Position numbers and translations under genes: made by a program
Notes under the pieces: model-generated
Told to the model about the DNA's origin: nothing
Database searches by the model: none
Seen by the model: the letters and a program-made list of their open reading frames with translations, nothing else
In this document: positions 20,125 through 28,893 of the stretch, in pieces
Layout: each line of letters begins with the position of its first letter
Position numbering within the stretch: position 1 is the stretch's first letter
Origin: Caulobacter sp. SL161
GTDB lineage: Bacteria; Pseudomonadota; Alphaproteobacteria; Caulobacterales; Caulobacteraceae
Direction of reading: 5' to 3'
Assembly: GCF_026672375.1 (NCBI RefSeq)
Contig: NZ_JAPPRA010000001.1
Span: 558,001-622,000 of the forward strand
DNA length: 64,000 bases

Positions 20125-20577
20125 TCAGGCCTCCTGATCCCAGCGTTGCGCGTCGGTCCTATCGCGCGCCGTGGGTTCGATCCAGCGCGGACCCTCGGGG
20201 CCATGCTCCTTCTTCCAGAAGGGCGCACGGCTCTTGAGGTAGTCCATCAGGTAGTCGCAGGCCTCGAAGGCTTCGCGGCGATGGGCGGCGGCGGTGGCCA
20301 CGAACACAATCGCCTCGCCCGGCGCGATGACGCCGACACGATGCACGATGTGGACATCCTGCAGGGCGAAGCGCGTCACCGCGCCTTGAGCGATCTCTGT
20401 GATCGCGGCGTCCGTGAAACCGGGATAGGCCTCAAGCTCCAGTGCGCGGGCGGCGCCTTGCTCGGCGCGGGCGAGTCCGATGAAGGTCGCCACCGCGCCC
20501 GTCTCTTCACGGCCGGCGCAAAAGGCGGAAACCAGAACGCCGGGCTCGAACGGCTGATCGGTCAGGGTGACGATCAT
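20125..20577 (-). CDS. moaE: Molybdopterin synthase catalytic subunit MoaE
   Basis: MoaE with MoaD inserts the dithiolene sulfurs into cyclic pyranopterin monophosphate. Of the 150 residues, the segments GAVATFIGLAR, LELEAYPGF, and HRVGVIAPGEAIVFVATAAAHR are typical, and the catalytic lysines appear in LKSRAPFWKKE. The start overlaps the moaD stop by four bases, consistent with one-to-one synthesis of the two subunits. Confidence 0.95.
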   Translation of the reverse strand: MIVTLTDQPFEPGVLVSAFCAGREETGAVATFIGLARAEQGAARALELEAYPGFTDAAITEIAQGAVTRFALQDVHIVHRVGVIAPGEAIVFVATAAAHRREAFEACDYLMDYLKSRAPFWKKEHGPEGPRWIEPTARDRTDAQRWDQEA

Positions 20578-20813
20578 CCGCCGCTCATCGGCGGCAGGAA
20601 AGCGACCTCGCTGGCGGCGGACAGAGCCGCCTCGCCACGGACGATGGTCTTGTCGACGGCGACCTGAACGCCTGGCCCGGCCAGCGCCTCGCTAAGAACA
20701 GGATCGGCCTGCGAAAGGCTGGCGCGCAAGGTCGAAAGGTCGACCGCCTCGATCTCGCGGTCGCGCCAGCCGGCCTGGTCGGCCAGGCGCCCGAACAGAA
20801 GCACCCGCGCCAT
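20574..20813 (-). CDS. moaD: Molybdopterin synthase sulfur carrier subunit MoaD
   Basis: MoaD is a ubiquitin-like carrier that holds the sulfur as a C-terminal thiocarboxylate. The 79-residue product begins with a beta-grasp strand (ARVLLFGRLADQAG) and ends PPMSGG, with the essential Gly-Gly terminus. It lies two bases downstream of moaA and overlaps moaE. Confidence 0.93.
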   Translation of the reverse strand: MARVLLFGRLADQAGWRDREIEAVDLSTLRASLSQADPVLSEALAGPGVQVAVDKTIVRGEAALSAASEVAFLPPMSGG

Positions 20814-20815
20814 CC

Positions 20816-21865
20816 CTAGCCCCCCGTCGTCGACATGTGGCGGGCCACGGCGGGCTGGGCGGCGGCGATCTGGAAGTCGTGGCCCTTGGGCTTGGCCCCG
20901 ATCGCCAAGTGAATGGCGTCGACGAGTTCGGCGTCGCTGGCGCCCCTGCGGATCACCGCACGCAGATCGCTGGCGTCGTCGCGGCCAAGGCAGGTGTGCA
21001 GCGTGCCGGTGCAGGTCAGGCGCACCCGGTTGCAGGTGTCGCAGAAATGGTTGCTCAGCGGGGTGATCAGGCCCAGGCGACCGCCGGTCTCCGCCACGCG
21101 GACATAGCGCGCCGGCCCGCCGGTGGAGTCGGGGATATCCGTCAGCGTCCAGAAGGACGACAGATCGCGGCGCACGTCCTGCAAGGATAGGAACTGGTCG
21201 GTACGGTCCTGATCAACCTCGCCCAGGGGCATGGTCTCGATCAGGGTGATGTCGCAGCCGCGCCCATGGGCCCACTGGATCAGCGCGGGGATCTCGCCGG
21301 CATTGTCATGCTTGAGCGCCACGGCGTTGATCTTGACGGTCATCCCCGCCGCCTGCGCCGCGTCGATCCCGGCGATGACGCGCGTGACGTCGCCGCCCCG
21401 GGTCAGGGCGCGGAACAGCGCGGGCTTGAGCGTATCGAGTGAGACATTGATCCGCTTGACGCCATGGCGCGCCAGATCTGAGGCGTAGCGCTCAAGCTGC
21501 GATCCATTGGTCGTCAGGGTCAGCTCGTCCAGCGCGCCTGAGCTCAGGTGCCGGGACAGGCGGGCCACCAGATCGATGAAGCCTTTTCGCACCAGCGGCT
21601 CGCCACCCGTCAGGCGCAGCTTGCGGACACCCAGGCCAACGAAGGCCGAGGCTAGGCGGTCCAGCTCCTCGAGCGTCAGCACCTCCACCTTGGGCAGAAA
21701 GGTCATGTGCTCGGCCATGCAATAGACACAGCGCAGATCGCAGCGATCGGTGACGGAGACCCGCAGATAGGTGACCGCGCGCCCAAAACCGTCGATCAGG
21801 GACGGTCCAGTCGTTCGGGGGGTGGTCGAGACCGCTTGCGCGGGACTGTCATCATAGGGCGTCAT
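20816..21865 (-). CDS. moaA: GTP 3',8-cyclase MoaA (radical SAM)
   Basis: MoaA uses S-adenosylmethionine and two 4Fe-4S clusters to cyclise GTP in the first step of molybdenum-cofactor synthesis. The 349-residue product has the radical SAM motif CDLRCVYC near residue 42, the [13 protein letters not shown] segment, and the C-terminal cluster cysteines in [14 protein letters not shown] plus a further cysteine in LHTCLG. It ends in Gly-Gly, the conserved MoaA tail. It is first in moaADEBC and diverges from the mocA-like gene with only 30 bases between them. Confidence 0.95.
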   Translation of the reverse strand: MTPYDDSPAQAVSTTPRTTGPSLIDGFGRAVTYLRVSVTDRCDLRCVYCMAEHMTFLPKVEVLTLEELDRLASAFVGLGVRKLRLTGGEPLVRKGFIDLVARLSRHLSSGALDELTLTTNGSQLERYASDLARHGVKRINVSLDTLKPALFRALTRGGDVTRVIAGIDAAQAAGMTVKINAVALKHDNAGEIPALIQWAHGRGCDITLIETMPLGEVDQDRTDQFLSLQDVRRDLSSFWTLTDIPDSTGGPARYVRVAETGGRLGLITPLSNHFCDTCNRVRLTCTGTLHTCLGRDDASDLRAVIRRGASDAELVDAIHLAIGAKPKGHDFQIAAAQPAVARHMSTTGG

Positions 21866-21895
21866 GTCGAGTTGTTAGAATAGGCGCTGGGACCC

Positions 21896-22528
21896 ATGAC
21901 GCAAAGAGATACCGGCCGTCTCGACGCCATCGTCCTGGCGGCGGGGCGCGGCGTCCGCTTTGGCGGCGGCAAGCTGACCGCGCTTCTGGACGGCGACCCG
22001 CTGGTTGCCGGCGCTCTGCTCGCGGCCTTCCGGGCGCCCGCGCGTCATGTGGTGGTGGCGGTGGGCCCGGAACCGGATGTCCGTCAGGCCGTGGAAGCGA
22101 CAGCCACGCGCCTGCTGTCCCGTGACCGTCTGGTTCTTGTACCGATCGACGACCCTTCGGCCGGCATGGGCGCGTCGCTGGCGGCGGCCGCCAGAAGCCT
22201 CCCAGGCGATACCGACGGCGTTTTCGTCTTTCTGGGCGACATGCCCCGGATCGATCCGGCGACGCCGAGACATCTGGCGACAGCGCTGCGAAATCCCGGT
22301 GACATCGTCGCGCCCACCTATCTTGGGCGTCGTGGCCATCCGGTTCTGTTCGGCGCGCGATGGGCGCCTGTCCTCGGCGCGCTATCCGGAGACGAAGGCG
22401 CCCGCGCCATCGTCGATAAGGCGGGCGAGAGCCTGGTCCGCGTTCCCGTCGACGATCCTGGCGTGCATCTCGACGTGGACCGGCCCAGCGACCTCGCGCG
22501 CGTCCAAACGGATCGCAGAACGCTCTAG
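21896..22528 (+). CDS. MocA/MobA-type nucleotidyltransferase for molybdenum cofactor
   Basis: The 210-residue product is an NTP-transferase fold protein with the nucleotide-binding signature VLAAGRGVRFGGGKLTALLDG and the metal-binding LGDMPRIDP. Of the family, MocA attaches CMP to molybdopterin to make the cytosine-dinucleotide form used by hydroxylases of the xanthine oxidase family, while MobA attaches GMP. The neighbouring isoquinoline-oxidoreductase-type enzyme needs the cytosine form, so MocA is the likelier role; this is an inference from context. Confidence 0.8.
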   Translation: MTQRDTGRLDAIVLAAGRGVRFGGGKLTALLDGDPLVAGALLAAFRAPARHVVVAVGPEPDVRQAVEATATRLLSRDRLVLVPIDDPSAGMGASLAAAARSLPGDTDGVFVFLGDMPRIDPATPRHLATALRNPGDIVAPTYLGRRGHPVLFGARWAPVLGALSGDEGARAIVDKAGESLVRVPVDDPGVHLDVDRPSDLARVQTDRRTL

Positions 22529-22749
22529 TGCTCGGGCCGCTCCGGGGCGTTGATGATGGCCTGGATCTCCTGGATCAGCCGCTCGGCGCCCGCCGTGTCG
22601 CCACGCTCTTCCAGCGCCGCCAGACGTGGGATCAACAGGCTGAGCACCCGACGGTAGTCCATGTTCACTCCCGCGAGGGCCTGAACGAACATGGCGATAT
22701 CTTCCTCGTCGCCGAGCGCATCAGCTTCTGCGTCCGGACCCGCTTTCAA
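22525..22749 (-). CDS. Small hypothetical protein
   Basis: I do not recognise this 74-residue acidic helical protein. The frame opens at a TTG with a GGGAG upstream and ends overlapping the mocA-like stop tail to tail by four bases. The middle (DYRRVLSLLIPRLAALEERG) is amphipathic helix. It may be real because its composition is protein-like, but no motif assigns a role. The 171 bases upstream up to the oxidoreductase show nothing definite. Confidence 0.45.
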   Translation of the reverse strand: MKAGPDAEADALGDEEDIAMFVQALAGVNMDYRRVLSLLIPRLAALEERGDTAGAERLIQEIQAIINAPERPEH

Positions 22750-22920
22750 GGCCGAATCTCCCGCCGAGAGCCCTGGTGGGCGCGAGTCCGTTCTCGCCGT
22801 GGCGCGTCCCGCCTGACACAGATCCGCTCGCCCAAAGCAACACGCTTACGCTCAACCATTTCCGCAGGATGATCGGAGAATTTCTTCCCGTCCAGCGTGT
22901 ATCGGTCGAACGCCGGTCGA

Positions 22921-25113
22921 TCAGGCCTCGGATCTTACGAAGGGCAGGCGAGACGTGGCGGCTTTGTTCAGGGCGAACAAGGCGTTAGCCACGGCGGGTG
23001 CGATGACCGGCGTGCCGGGCTCGCCGACGCCGCTGGGCGCGTTGCCAGACGGGACGATATGGGTCTCGACCGACGGCGCCTCGTTGATCCGCAGCACGCG
23101 GTATCCGTCGAAGTTCGTCTGATCCACCTGACCGTCGGTCAGCGTCACCTCGCCGAACAGGGCGGCCGACAGGCCATAGCAGGTGCCCCCTTCCATCTGC
23201 GCGGCGATCTGATCGGGCGAGATGGCCACACCGCAATCGATCGCTGTCACGACACGGCCGACGCGAGGCGCGCCGTTCTCAAGCTTGACCTCGGCGATCT
23301 GCGCGACGACCGAGCCGAAGCTCTCATGGACGCCGACACCGCGCGTCCAGCCCGCTGTCGCCTTCGGACCCGCCTTCTCCAGCGCGAGGTTGAGGACCGC
23401 CAGGTGACGCTCCGCGCCGGCCTTGGTGTAGATCGCACGACGATACGCCACCGGATCCTTGCCGGCCTTGGCGGCCAGCTGGTCGATGGTGTGCTCCATC
23501 ACGAAGGCGGTATGGGTCGCGCCCACCGAGCGCCACCACAGCACCGGCACGCCGACATCGGGGAACGCCACCTGGGCGTCGACCACGGGCGTCGCCTTCA
23601 GATAGGGCGAGTCGTTGATGCCCTCGAACGCCGAGGAGTCCGGACCCTTGCCCATCGGCATGGGCGCGCCCTTCATGATCGACTGGGTGACGATGCGGTG
23701 GCGCCAGGCCGCCGGCAGACCATCCTTGTCCAGCTTGATCTTCAGCGCGTGCAGGACGATCGGTCGGAAGTACCCCGACTGCATGTCGTCTTCGCGCGTC
23801 CAGACCAGCTTCACGGGACGGCCCTTGCCGACCTTCTTGGCGATGTGGACGCACTCAACGGCGTAGTCCGACTGGAAGGTGGCGCGGCGACCGAACGAGC
23901 CGCCGGCGAACAGGGTTTCGATCTCCACCGAACCTGGCAGACACCCGACGACCTTGGCCACGTTCAGCTGGTCCAGGGTCTGGCCCTGGGATCCGAAGGT
24001 CAGCTTGACCTTGTTGCCGTCGACCGCGGCGACACAGTTCATCGGCTCCATCGTCGCGTGGGCGAGATACGGGAACTCGTAGTTCAACTCGACCACGTCG
24101 CCGCCCTTGGCCGTTTCCAGCACAGCGGCGTCGCCGCGCTGATCGAAGGGCTCCCATTTCACCGAGGCGTCCTTGCCCGACAGCACGTCGCGATAGCCCT
24201 GGATGATCGCCGGGCTGCCGCGCTTTTCGGCCTTCTCCTCATCCCACTCGACCTTCAGGGCCTCGCGGCCCATGCGGGCGGCATAGGTGTTCTGGGCGAC
24301 GATGGCGATGCCTGTAGGGATCTCGAACACGTCCACGACACCGGCCACCTTCTTGGCCTCGGTCGCGTCGAAGCTCTTCACCTTGCCGCCGAACCTGGGG
24401 GCGTGGGCGACCATGGCCGTCAGCATGTCGGGCAGGCGGACATCCTGGGTATAGAGGGCCGTGCCGTCGCTCTTGGCCTGCGAGTCCTTGCGGCGCACAC
24501 GATCGGAGCCGATCAGCGTGAAGGCCTTGGGATCCTTCAGCTTGGGATCGGTCGGTGGATTGACCTTGGCGGCGTCGTTCAAAAGCTCGCCAAAGGTGGC
24601 GGTCTTGCCGGAGGTGTGGGTCAGCACGCTGTCCTTCACCGTGATCTCGCCGACCGGGACGTTCCAGCGGTTGGCGGCCGCTTGGACAAACATCGCCCGA
24701 GCGCCGGCGCCGGCCTTGCGCAGCTGGTCCCACGAGTTCGAGATCGCCGACGAGCCGCCGGTCAATTGCGCGCCCATGTTTCCGTTGGCGTAGAGCTTGG
24801 CGTTGGCCGGGGCTTGCTCGACCTTCACCTTGCTCCAGTCGGCGTCCAGTTCCTCGGCGACGATGGCCGCCAGGCCCGCGTGATTGCCCTGGCCGAACTC
24901 GATGTGCTTGGAGATCACCGTCACCACGCCGTCCGGCGCGATCTTGATGAACGGGCCAAAGGCGCCGACCTCGACCTTGGAGCCGGCGCTCATCAGGTCG
25001 GCGGGAGAACACCCGACCAGGAGCGCGCCGCCCACCATCGTAGAGGCGACCACGACGTCGCGACGGCTGGGCTGGATGGCCTTCAGGCCCTTGGGATCGA
25101 CTGGGGCGTTCAT
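22921..25113 (-). CDS. Molybdopterin-binding large subunit, isoquinoline 1-oxidoreductase beta type, Tat-exported
   Basis: This 730-residue protein is the molybdenum subunit of a xanthine-oxidase-family hydroxylase. The N-terminus holds a twin-arginine signal ([20 protein letters not shown]) so the enzyme is folded in the cytoplasm and exported with its cofactor. Cofactor-binding segments include [20 protein letters not shown] and the late [19 protein letters not shown] with the conserved catalytic glutamate. The related isoquinoline enzymes lack an FAD subunit and pass electrons to a quinone or cytochrome. It overlaps the iron-sulfur subunit by four bases. The substrate is unknown; aldehydes and N-heterocycles are typical. 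Confidence 0.9.
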   Translation of the reverse strand: MNAPVDPKGLKAIQPSRRDVVVASTMVGGALLVGCSPADLMSAGSKVEVGAFGPFIKIAPDGVVTVISKHIEFGQGNHAGLAAIVAEELDADWSKVKVEQAPANAKLYANGNMGAQLTGGSSAISNSWDQLRKAGAGARAMFVQAAANRWNVPVGEITVKDSVLTHTSGKTATFGELLNDAAKVNPPTDPKLKDPKAFTLIGSDRVRRKDSQAKSDGTALYTQDVRLPDMLTAMVAHAPRFGGKVKSFDATEAKKVAGVVDVFEIPTGIAIVAQNTYAARMGREALKVEWDEEKAEKRGSPAIIQGYRDVLSGKDASVKWEPFDQRGDAAVLETAKGGDVVELNYEFPYLAHATMEPMNCVAAVDGNKVKLTFGSQGQTLDQLNVAKVVGCLPGSVEIETLFAGGSFGRRATFQSDYAVECVHIAKKVGKGRPVKLVWTREDDMQSGYFRPIVLHALKIKLDKDGLPAAWRHRIVTQSIMKGAPMPMGKGPDSSAFEGINDSPYLKATPVVDAQVAFPDVGVPVLWWRSVGATHTAFVMEHTIDQLAAKAGKDPVAYRRAIYTKAGAERHLAVLNLALEKAGPKATAGWTRGVGVHESFGSVVAQIAEVKLENGAPRVGRVVTAIDCGVAISPDQIAAQMEGGTCYGLSAALFGEVTLTDGQVDQTNFDGYRVLRINEAPSVETHIVPSGNAPSGVGEPGTPVIAPAVANALFALNKAATSRLPFVRSEA

Positions 25114-25640
25114 CGGCCGGCTCCCCGGTGCGTCGCGCCCGAGGCGGCGACGATGGCTTCATCGATATCGGCGTGCGCTTCGCCGGTGGGCGGACCGAAA
25201 TCGGCGGCGTCCTTGATCGCGGCGCGAATGCGTTGGTAGGCGCCGCAGCGACAGATGTTGCCCGCCATGGCCTCGTCGATGTCCTGATCGCTGGGCTTGG
25301 GCTTCTGGGCCAGTAGCGCGCAGGCCGACATGATCTGCCCGGACTGGCAGTAGCCGCACTGGGGCACATCGTGCCGCACCCAGGCCTGTTGAACGGGGTG
25401 TTGGCCGCCCAGGCCCTCGATCGTCGTCACCTTGGCCGCGCCGACCGCTTCGATCGGGGTGACGCACGACCGGATCGGCTGTCCGTCCATATGCACCGTG
25501 CAGGCGCCGCACTGGGCCAATCCGCAGCCGAACTTGGTTCCGGTCATGCCCAGTTCGTCGCGCAACACCCAGAGCAAGGGCGTTTCCGGCGCGGCCTGTA
25601 CAGAGACCGGCTTGCCGTTGATATCGAGGGTCATGGCCAT
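25110..25640 (-). CDS. (2Fe-2S)-binding small subunit, isoquinoline 1-oxidoreductase alpha type
   Basis: This 176-residue subunit carries electrons from the molybdenum centre. The plant-type 2Fe-2S motif [19 protein letters not shown] is near residue 39, and the second cluster motif has cysteines in [11 protein letters not shown] and [14 protein letters not shown]-terminal tail of about 25 residues, [19 protein letters not shown], goes past the usual end. A GGAGG precedes the ATG at 25640. It has no signal peptide, so it would be exported together with the Tat-tagged partner. Confidence 0.92.
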   Translation of the reverse strand: MAMTLDINGKPVSVQAAPETPLLWVLRDELGMTGTKFGCGLAQCGACTVHMDGQPIRSCVTPIEAVGAAKVTTIEGLGGQHPVQQAWVRHDVPQCGYCQSGQIMSACALLAQKPKPSDQDIDEAMAGNICRCGAYQRIRAAIKDAADFGPPTGEAHADIDEAIVAASGATHRGAGR

Positions 25641-25840
25641 GCGTCTTCGCCTCCCAACGAAAGACGGGACGCACAGCGCCCCAGGTGAAACCTAACACTG
25701 TTCACACATGGCTTGGCCAGCGGGATTTTCAACAGCGGCGCCGGAACCTCAAGGCGCTGAAAAACGCCATCCGCGATCAGCGGGGCGCGACCCGTGACGA
25801 AACGGGCTATGCTTGCGACGCGTTGCAGGGAGTTCGCGTC

Positions 25841-26155
25841 ATGCGTCGTATCGTTATTGTCGTCGCCATCGTATCGGCGGCGCTCGCGGGCTGCGCCACG
25901 GTCGCGCCGATGGATGCGACCGACGCGCCCATTCGCTACAGCTGCAAGGGCGGCAAGCGCTTCACCGCCGCCTACGCCTTGCACGGCAAGCGCGTCGTCG
26001 TCTCCGCCGGCGGCGTCACCAAGACCCTCAAGCTGGCGAGGTCCGCCTCCGGGGCGCGCTATACGGCGGGTCAGGCCGAGATCTGGAGCAAGGGTGACGA
26101 CGCCGCGCTGACAGGTTTCCCCGGTGGCCCCTATGACGCCTGCCGTTCGCAATAG
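25841..26155 (+). CDS. MliC-like lysozyme-inhibitor lipoprotein
   Basis: From ATG 25841 the 104-residue product begins with a lipoprotein signal, ending in the lipobox LAGC at about residue 20. The mature part (IRYSCKGGKRFTAAY, then ASGARYTAGQAEIWSKGDDA, ending in a paired cysteine) matches the pattern of the MliC/PliC family that protects cells from C-type lysozyme. Longer in-frame starts exist upstream, but they would bury the signal peptide. The family call is by pattern only. Confidence 0.75.
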   Translation: MRRIVIVVAIVSAALAGCATVAPMDATDAPIRYSCKGGKRFTAAYALHGKRVVVSAGGVTKTLKLARSASGARYTAGQAEIWSKGDDAALTGFPGGPYDACRSQ

Positions 26156-26171
26156 GTCTTGAGGTTTCGTC

Positions 26172-27062
26172 TTGGACTCGTTCCCCGCCTTTTTCCCCCT
26201 GGCCGGCCGCAAGGTGGTGATCGCCGGGTCCGGCGACGCCGCCGAGGCCAAGGCGCGGCTGTTCGACGGCTCGCCCGCGACGCTGGTTCGCCTGGATGGC
26301 CACGCCGCCTATCTGCCAGGGTCCTATAGCGGCGCCGCCTTCGCCTTCATCGCCAGTTCCGACGAGGTCTTCGTGCAGGCTGCCGCCGGCGCGGCGCGCG
26401 CGGCGCGGGTCTTGGTCAATGTGGTGGATCGTCCCGAGCTCTGCGACTTCAATACGCCTGCGGTGATCGACCGGGGCCAGGTGGTTGCGGCGGTGGGAAC
26501 GGGTGGTGGAGCGCCGGTCCTCGCCACCATGCTGCGCAACGACATTGAGGCCCAGGTGCCGGAGGGCACAGGCCGGGTGGCGGCCTTGCTCGCCAAGTTC
26601 CAGACCGAGGTCCGCAAGACCTTGCCGGCGTTGCACGAGCGCCGCGCCTTCCTGCGCGATGCGGTGATGGGCGAGGCCGCCGCCGCCGCCCGGGAGGGCG
26701 ACATGGATCGCGCGGGCCAGCTCTTCCGCGAGGCCTTGGCCAAGGGCGGCGCGCGCAAGGGCGTCGTGCGCTTCATCGCCGGCAAGGGGCCGGCCGACCT
26801 GCTCACCCTGCGCGCGCTCCGCGCCCTCGGCTCCGCCGATGTCCTGGTGCTGGACGGCGACGTCGAGCCCGAGGTGCTGAAGATGGCGCGTCGCGACGCC
26901 GAGCGGCTGGAAGCGGATAGCGCCGACGCGGGCCACCTGATCCAGCTGGCCCGCGAGGGTCGCCAGATCGTCCGGCTGATCACGCATCCGGTGGATCCGG
27001 CCCTGGTGCATGCCCTGACCCAGGCCGAGGTCGCAGTCGAGGTTCTACCCGTCGCGACCTGA
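26172..27062 (+). CDS. cysG: Siroheme synthase-like protein (CysG N-terminal domains with short methylase-like tail)
   Basis: The product has 296 residues from a TTG start with GAGG upstream. The first 110 residues form the NAD-binding precorrin-2 dehydrogenase/ferrochelatase domain (KVVIAGSGDAAEAKARLF, VVDRPELCDFNTPAVIDRG, VGTGGGAPVLATMLR), followed by the dimerisation helices. From about residue 200, GKGPADLLTLRALRALGSAD and VLVLDGDV look like the start of the uroporphyrinogen-III methyltransferase domain, but only about 90 of the usual 240 residues are there. It would make siroheme from precorrin-2 supplied by another enzyme. The tail's use is unclear. Confidence 0.85.
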   Translation: MDSFPAFFPLAGRKVVIAGSGDAAEAKARLFDGSPATLVRLDGHAAYLPGSYSGAAFAFIASSDEVFVQAAAGAARAARVLVNVVDRPELCDFNTPAVIDRGQVVAAVGTGGGAPVLATMLRNDIEAQVPEGTGRVAALLAKFQTEVRKTLPALHERRAFLRDAVMGEAAAAAREGDMDRAGQLFREALAKGGARKGVVRFIAGKGPADLLTLRALRALGSADVLVLDGDVEPEVLKMARRDAERLEADSADAGHLIQLAREGRQIVRLITHPVDPALVHALTQAEVAVEVLPVAT

Positions 27063-27072
27063 CCGGGCGCGC

Positions 27073-27124
27073 TAGAGCCTCGCGCGTCAAAACGGAATCG
27101 CTTTGACGCGATAACGAGGCTCTA
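27073..27124. repeat. Palindromic intergenic repeat 1
   Basis: The 52-base element begins TAGAGCCTCG and ends with its complement CGAGGCTCTA, with inner arms GCGTCAAA and TTTGACGC. It could form a long hairpin on either strand and may end both the converging siroheme gene and the transporter. Confidence 0.7.
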
Positions 27125-27135
27125 AATCAAACACT

Positions 27136-27186
27136 TAGAGCGTGACTTACGCCGAAACCGGTTCCCACTTTCGGCGTCACGCTCTA
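27136..27186. repeat. Palindromic intergenic repeat 2 (AAACCGGTT core)
   Basis: The element starts TAGAGCGTGAC and ends GTCACGCTCTA. The interior GCCGAAACCGGTTCCC and ACTTTCGGC resembles the palindrome family widespread in alphaproteobacterial intergenic DNA. Its right end contains the stop codon of the transporter gene. It follows repeat 1 by 11 bases. Confidence 0.75.
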
Positions 27187-28836
27187 GTTGAGCGGTCGCT
27201 CCTTCGTCTCGGGCAGCAGAAAGAGGGTGGTCAGCACGCTGAGCAACGTGAAGGCGAACGGGTACCAGAGGCCCGCATAGATGTTGCCGACCGCCGCCAC
27301 GATGGCGAAGGCGAAGAACGGCACGAAGCCGCCCACCCAGCCGGTGCCGATGTGGTAGGGCAGGGACAGGGCCGTATAGCGCACCCGGGTCGGGAACAGT
27401 TCGACCAGACAGGCGGCCAGCGGCCCGAACAGGGCGGTGGCGGCGATCACGAAGACGAAGAGCACGCCCAGGATCATCGGCATGTTCATCCGCGCGGGAT
27501 CGGCCTTGGCGGGATAGCCGGCCTCGGCGAGCGCAGCCTTGATCCGTCCCTCGACCTCGGCCTTCGTCGCCTTGACCTCGTCCTTGCCAAGGCCCGCGGC
27601 GCTCTTGGAGACCACTTCGTCGCCGCCGATCCGCATGACCGCGATAGTGCCGGCCGGCGCCGCCTCGTTGGCGTAGGAGACGCCGGCGTTGGCCAGGGTG
27701 CTCTTGACGATGTCGCATGAGGTGACGAAGGCGGTCTTGCCCACCGGATCGAACTGCAACGAGCAATCCTTGGGATCGGCGAACACTACGACGGGGGCCT
27801 TGGCGCTGGCTTCGGCGAGGGCCGGATTGGCAGCCTTCTCCAGCAGGTGGAAGCCCGGGAAGTAGAACAGCAGCGCCAGGGTCATGCCGCCCAGCATCAC
27901 CGGCTTGCGGCCCACCTTGTCCGAGAGCCAGCCGAAGACGACGTAGAAGATAGCGCTGATCGCGGTGGCGATCATCATCAGTTCGTTGATCGTCACCGGG
28001 TCGACCTTCAGGAACTTCTCCATGAAGGTCTGGACGTAGAAGAAGCTCGTATACCAGACCGCGCCCTGGGCGCACATCATCGAGACGAAGGCCAGGATCA
28101 CCAGCTTGAGGTTGCTCCACTGACCAAAGGCCTCGGCGTAAGGCGCCTTGGAGGCCTGGCCCTCAGCCTTCATGGCTTCAAAGGTCGGGCTTTCGGTCAG
28201 CTTCAGGCGCATCCAGACCGAAATGCCCAACAGGCCGATCGAGACGGCGAACGGAATCCGCCAGCCCCATTCGTCGAAAGCATCGGGTCCGACATACTTG
28301 CCCAGCACCCATCGGGTCGCGAGGATGACCAGCAGCGCGCCGAACAGGCCGAAGGCCGCCGAGGTCTGCACCCATGAGGTCGCCCAGCCGCGCTTGTTGG
28401 CCGGCGAGTGCTCGGCGACATAGATCGCCGCCCCGCCATACTCGCCGCCCAGGGCGAAGCCTTGCAGACAGCGCAAGATGATCAGCAGGATCGGCGCGAT
28501 GATCCCGGCCTGCTCGTAGGTGGGCAGGAAGGCGATGGCGAAGGTGGCGCCGCCCATCAGCAGAACCGTGGCCAGGAAGGCGCCCTTGCGACCGTCCTGG
28601 TCACCGATCTTGCCGAAGACCAGAGCGCCCAGCGGCCGGAACGCGAAACCGACGCCAAACAGAGCCAGGGCGGCGATATAGCCGGCGGTCTCGTTCAACC
28701 CCGCGAAGAAGGTCTTCGAGATCACCTGGGCCAAGCTCCCGAAGATGAAGAAGTCGTACCACTCGAACGCGGTGCCGGCCGAAGACGCCGAGACCACCGT
28801 GCGCATTGACGCGCGTTTCTGACCTTCTTCAGCCAT
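27184..28836 (-). CDS. Major facilitator superfamily transporter, metabolite:proton symporter (ProP/ShiA-like)
   Basis: This 550-residue inner-membrane protein belongs to the metabolite:H+ symporter group: the N-terminus shows GTAFEWYDFFIFGSLA, typical of ShiA/KgtP/ProP, and the loop signatures GDQDGRKGAFL and DKVGRKPVM. About 12 helices are predictable. Between the helices near 27845 and 27485 there is an unusual soluble insert of about 120 residues, with two cysteines (DCSLQF, TSCDIV) and a helical EVEGRIKAALAEAG stretch. The substrate is unknown. It converges on the siroheme gene. Confidence 0.9.
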   Translation of the reverse strand: MAEEGQKRASMRTVVSASSAGTAFEWYDFFIFGSLAQVISKTFFAGLNETAGYIAALALFGVGFAFRPLGALVFGKIGDQDGRKGAFLATVLLMGGATFAIAFLPTYEQAGIIAPILLIILRCLQGFALGGEYGGAAIYVAEHSPANKRGWATSWVQTSAAFGLFGALLVILATRWVLGKYVGPDAFDEWGWRIPFAVSIGLLGISVWMRLKLTESPTFEAMKAEGQASKAPYAEAFGQWSNLKLVILAFVSMMCAQGAVWYTSFFYVQTFMEKFLKVDPVTINELMMIATAISAIFYVVFGWLSDKVGRKPVMLGGMTLALLFYFPGFHLLEKAANPALAEASAKAPVVVFADPKDCSLQFDPVGKTAFVTSCDIVKSTLANAGVSYANEAAPAGTIAVMRIGGDEVVSKSAAGLGKDEVKATKAEVEGRIKAALAEAGYPAKADPARMNMPMILGVLFVFVIAATALFGPLAACLVELFPTRVRYTALSLPYHIGTGWVGGFVPFFAFAIVAAVGNIYAGLWYPFAFTLLSVLTTLFLLPETKERPLN

Positions 28837-28893
28837 CTGGATCCCCCTGATTTTGACCCTGCTTAGCGCGGTTCAGGGTTTGGGGGAACGGGG

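Noticed and set aside
22897..25239. A 780-codon open frame on the plus strand opposite the molybdenum hydroxylase
   Set aside because: It is a GC-driven shadow: the minus-strand frame holds clear protein motifs and the plus frame none.
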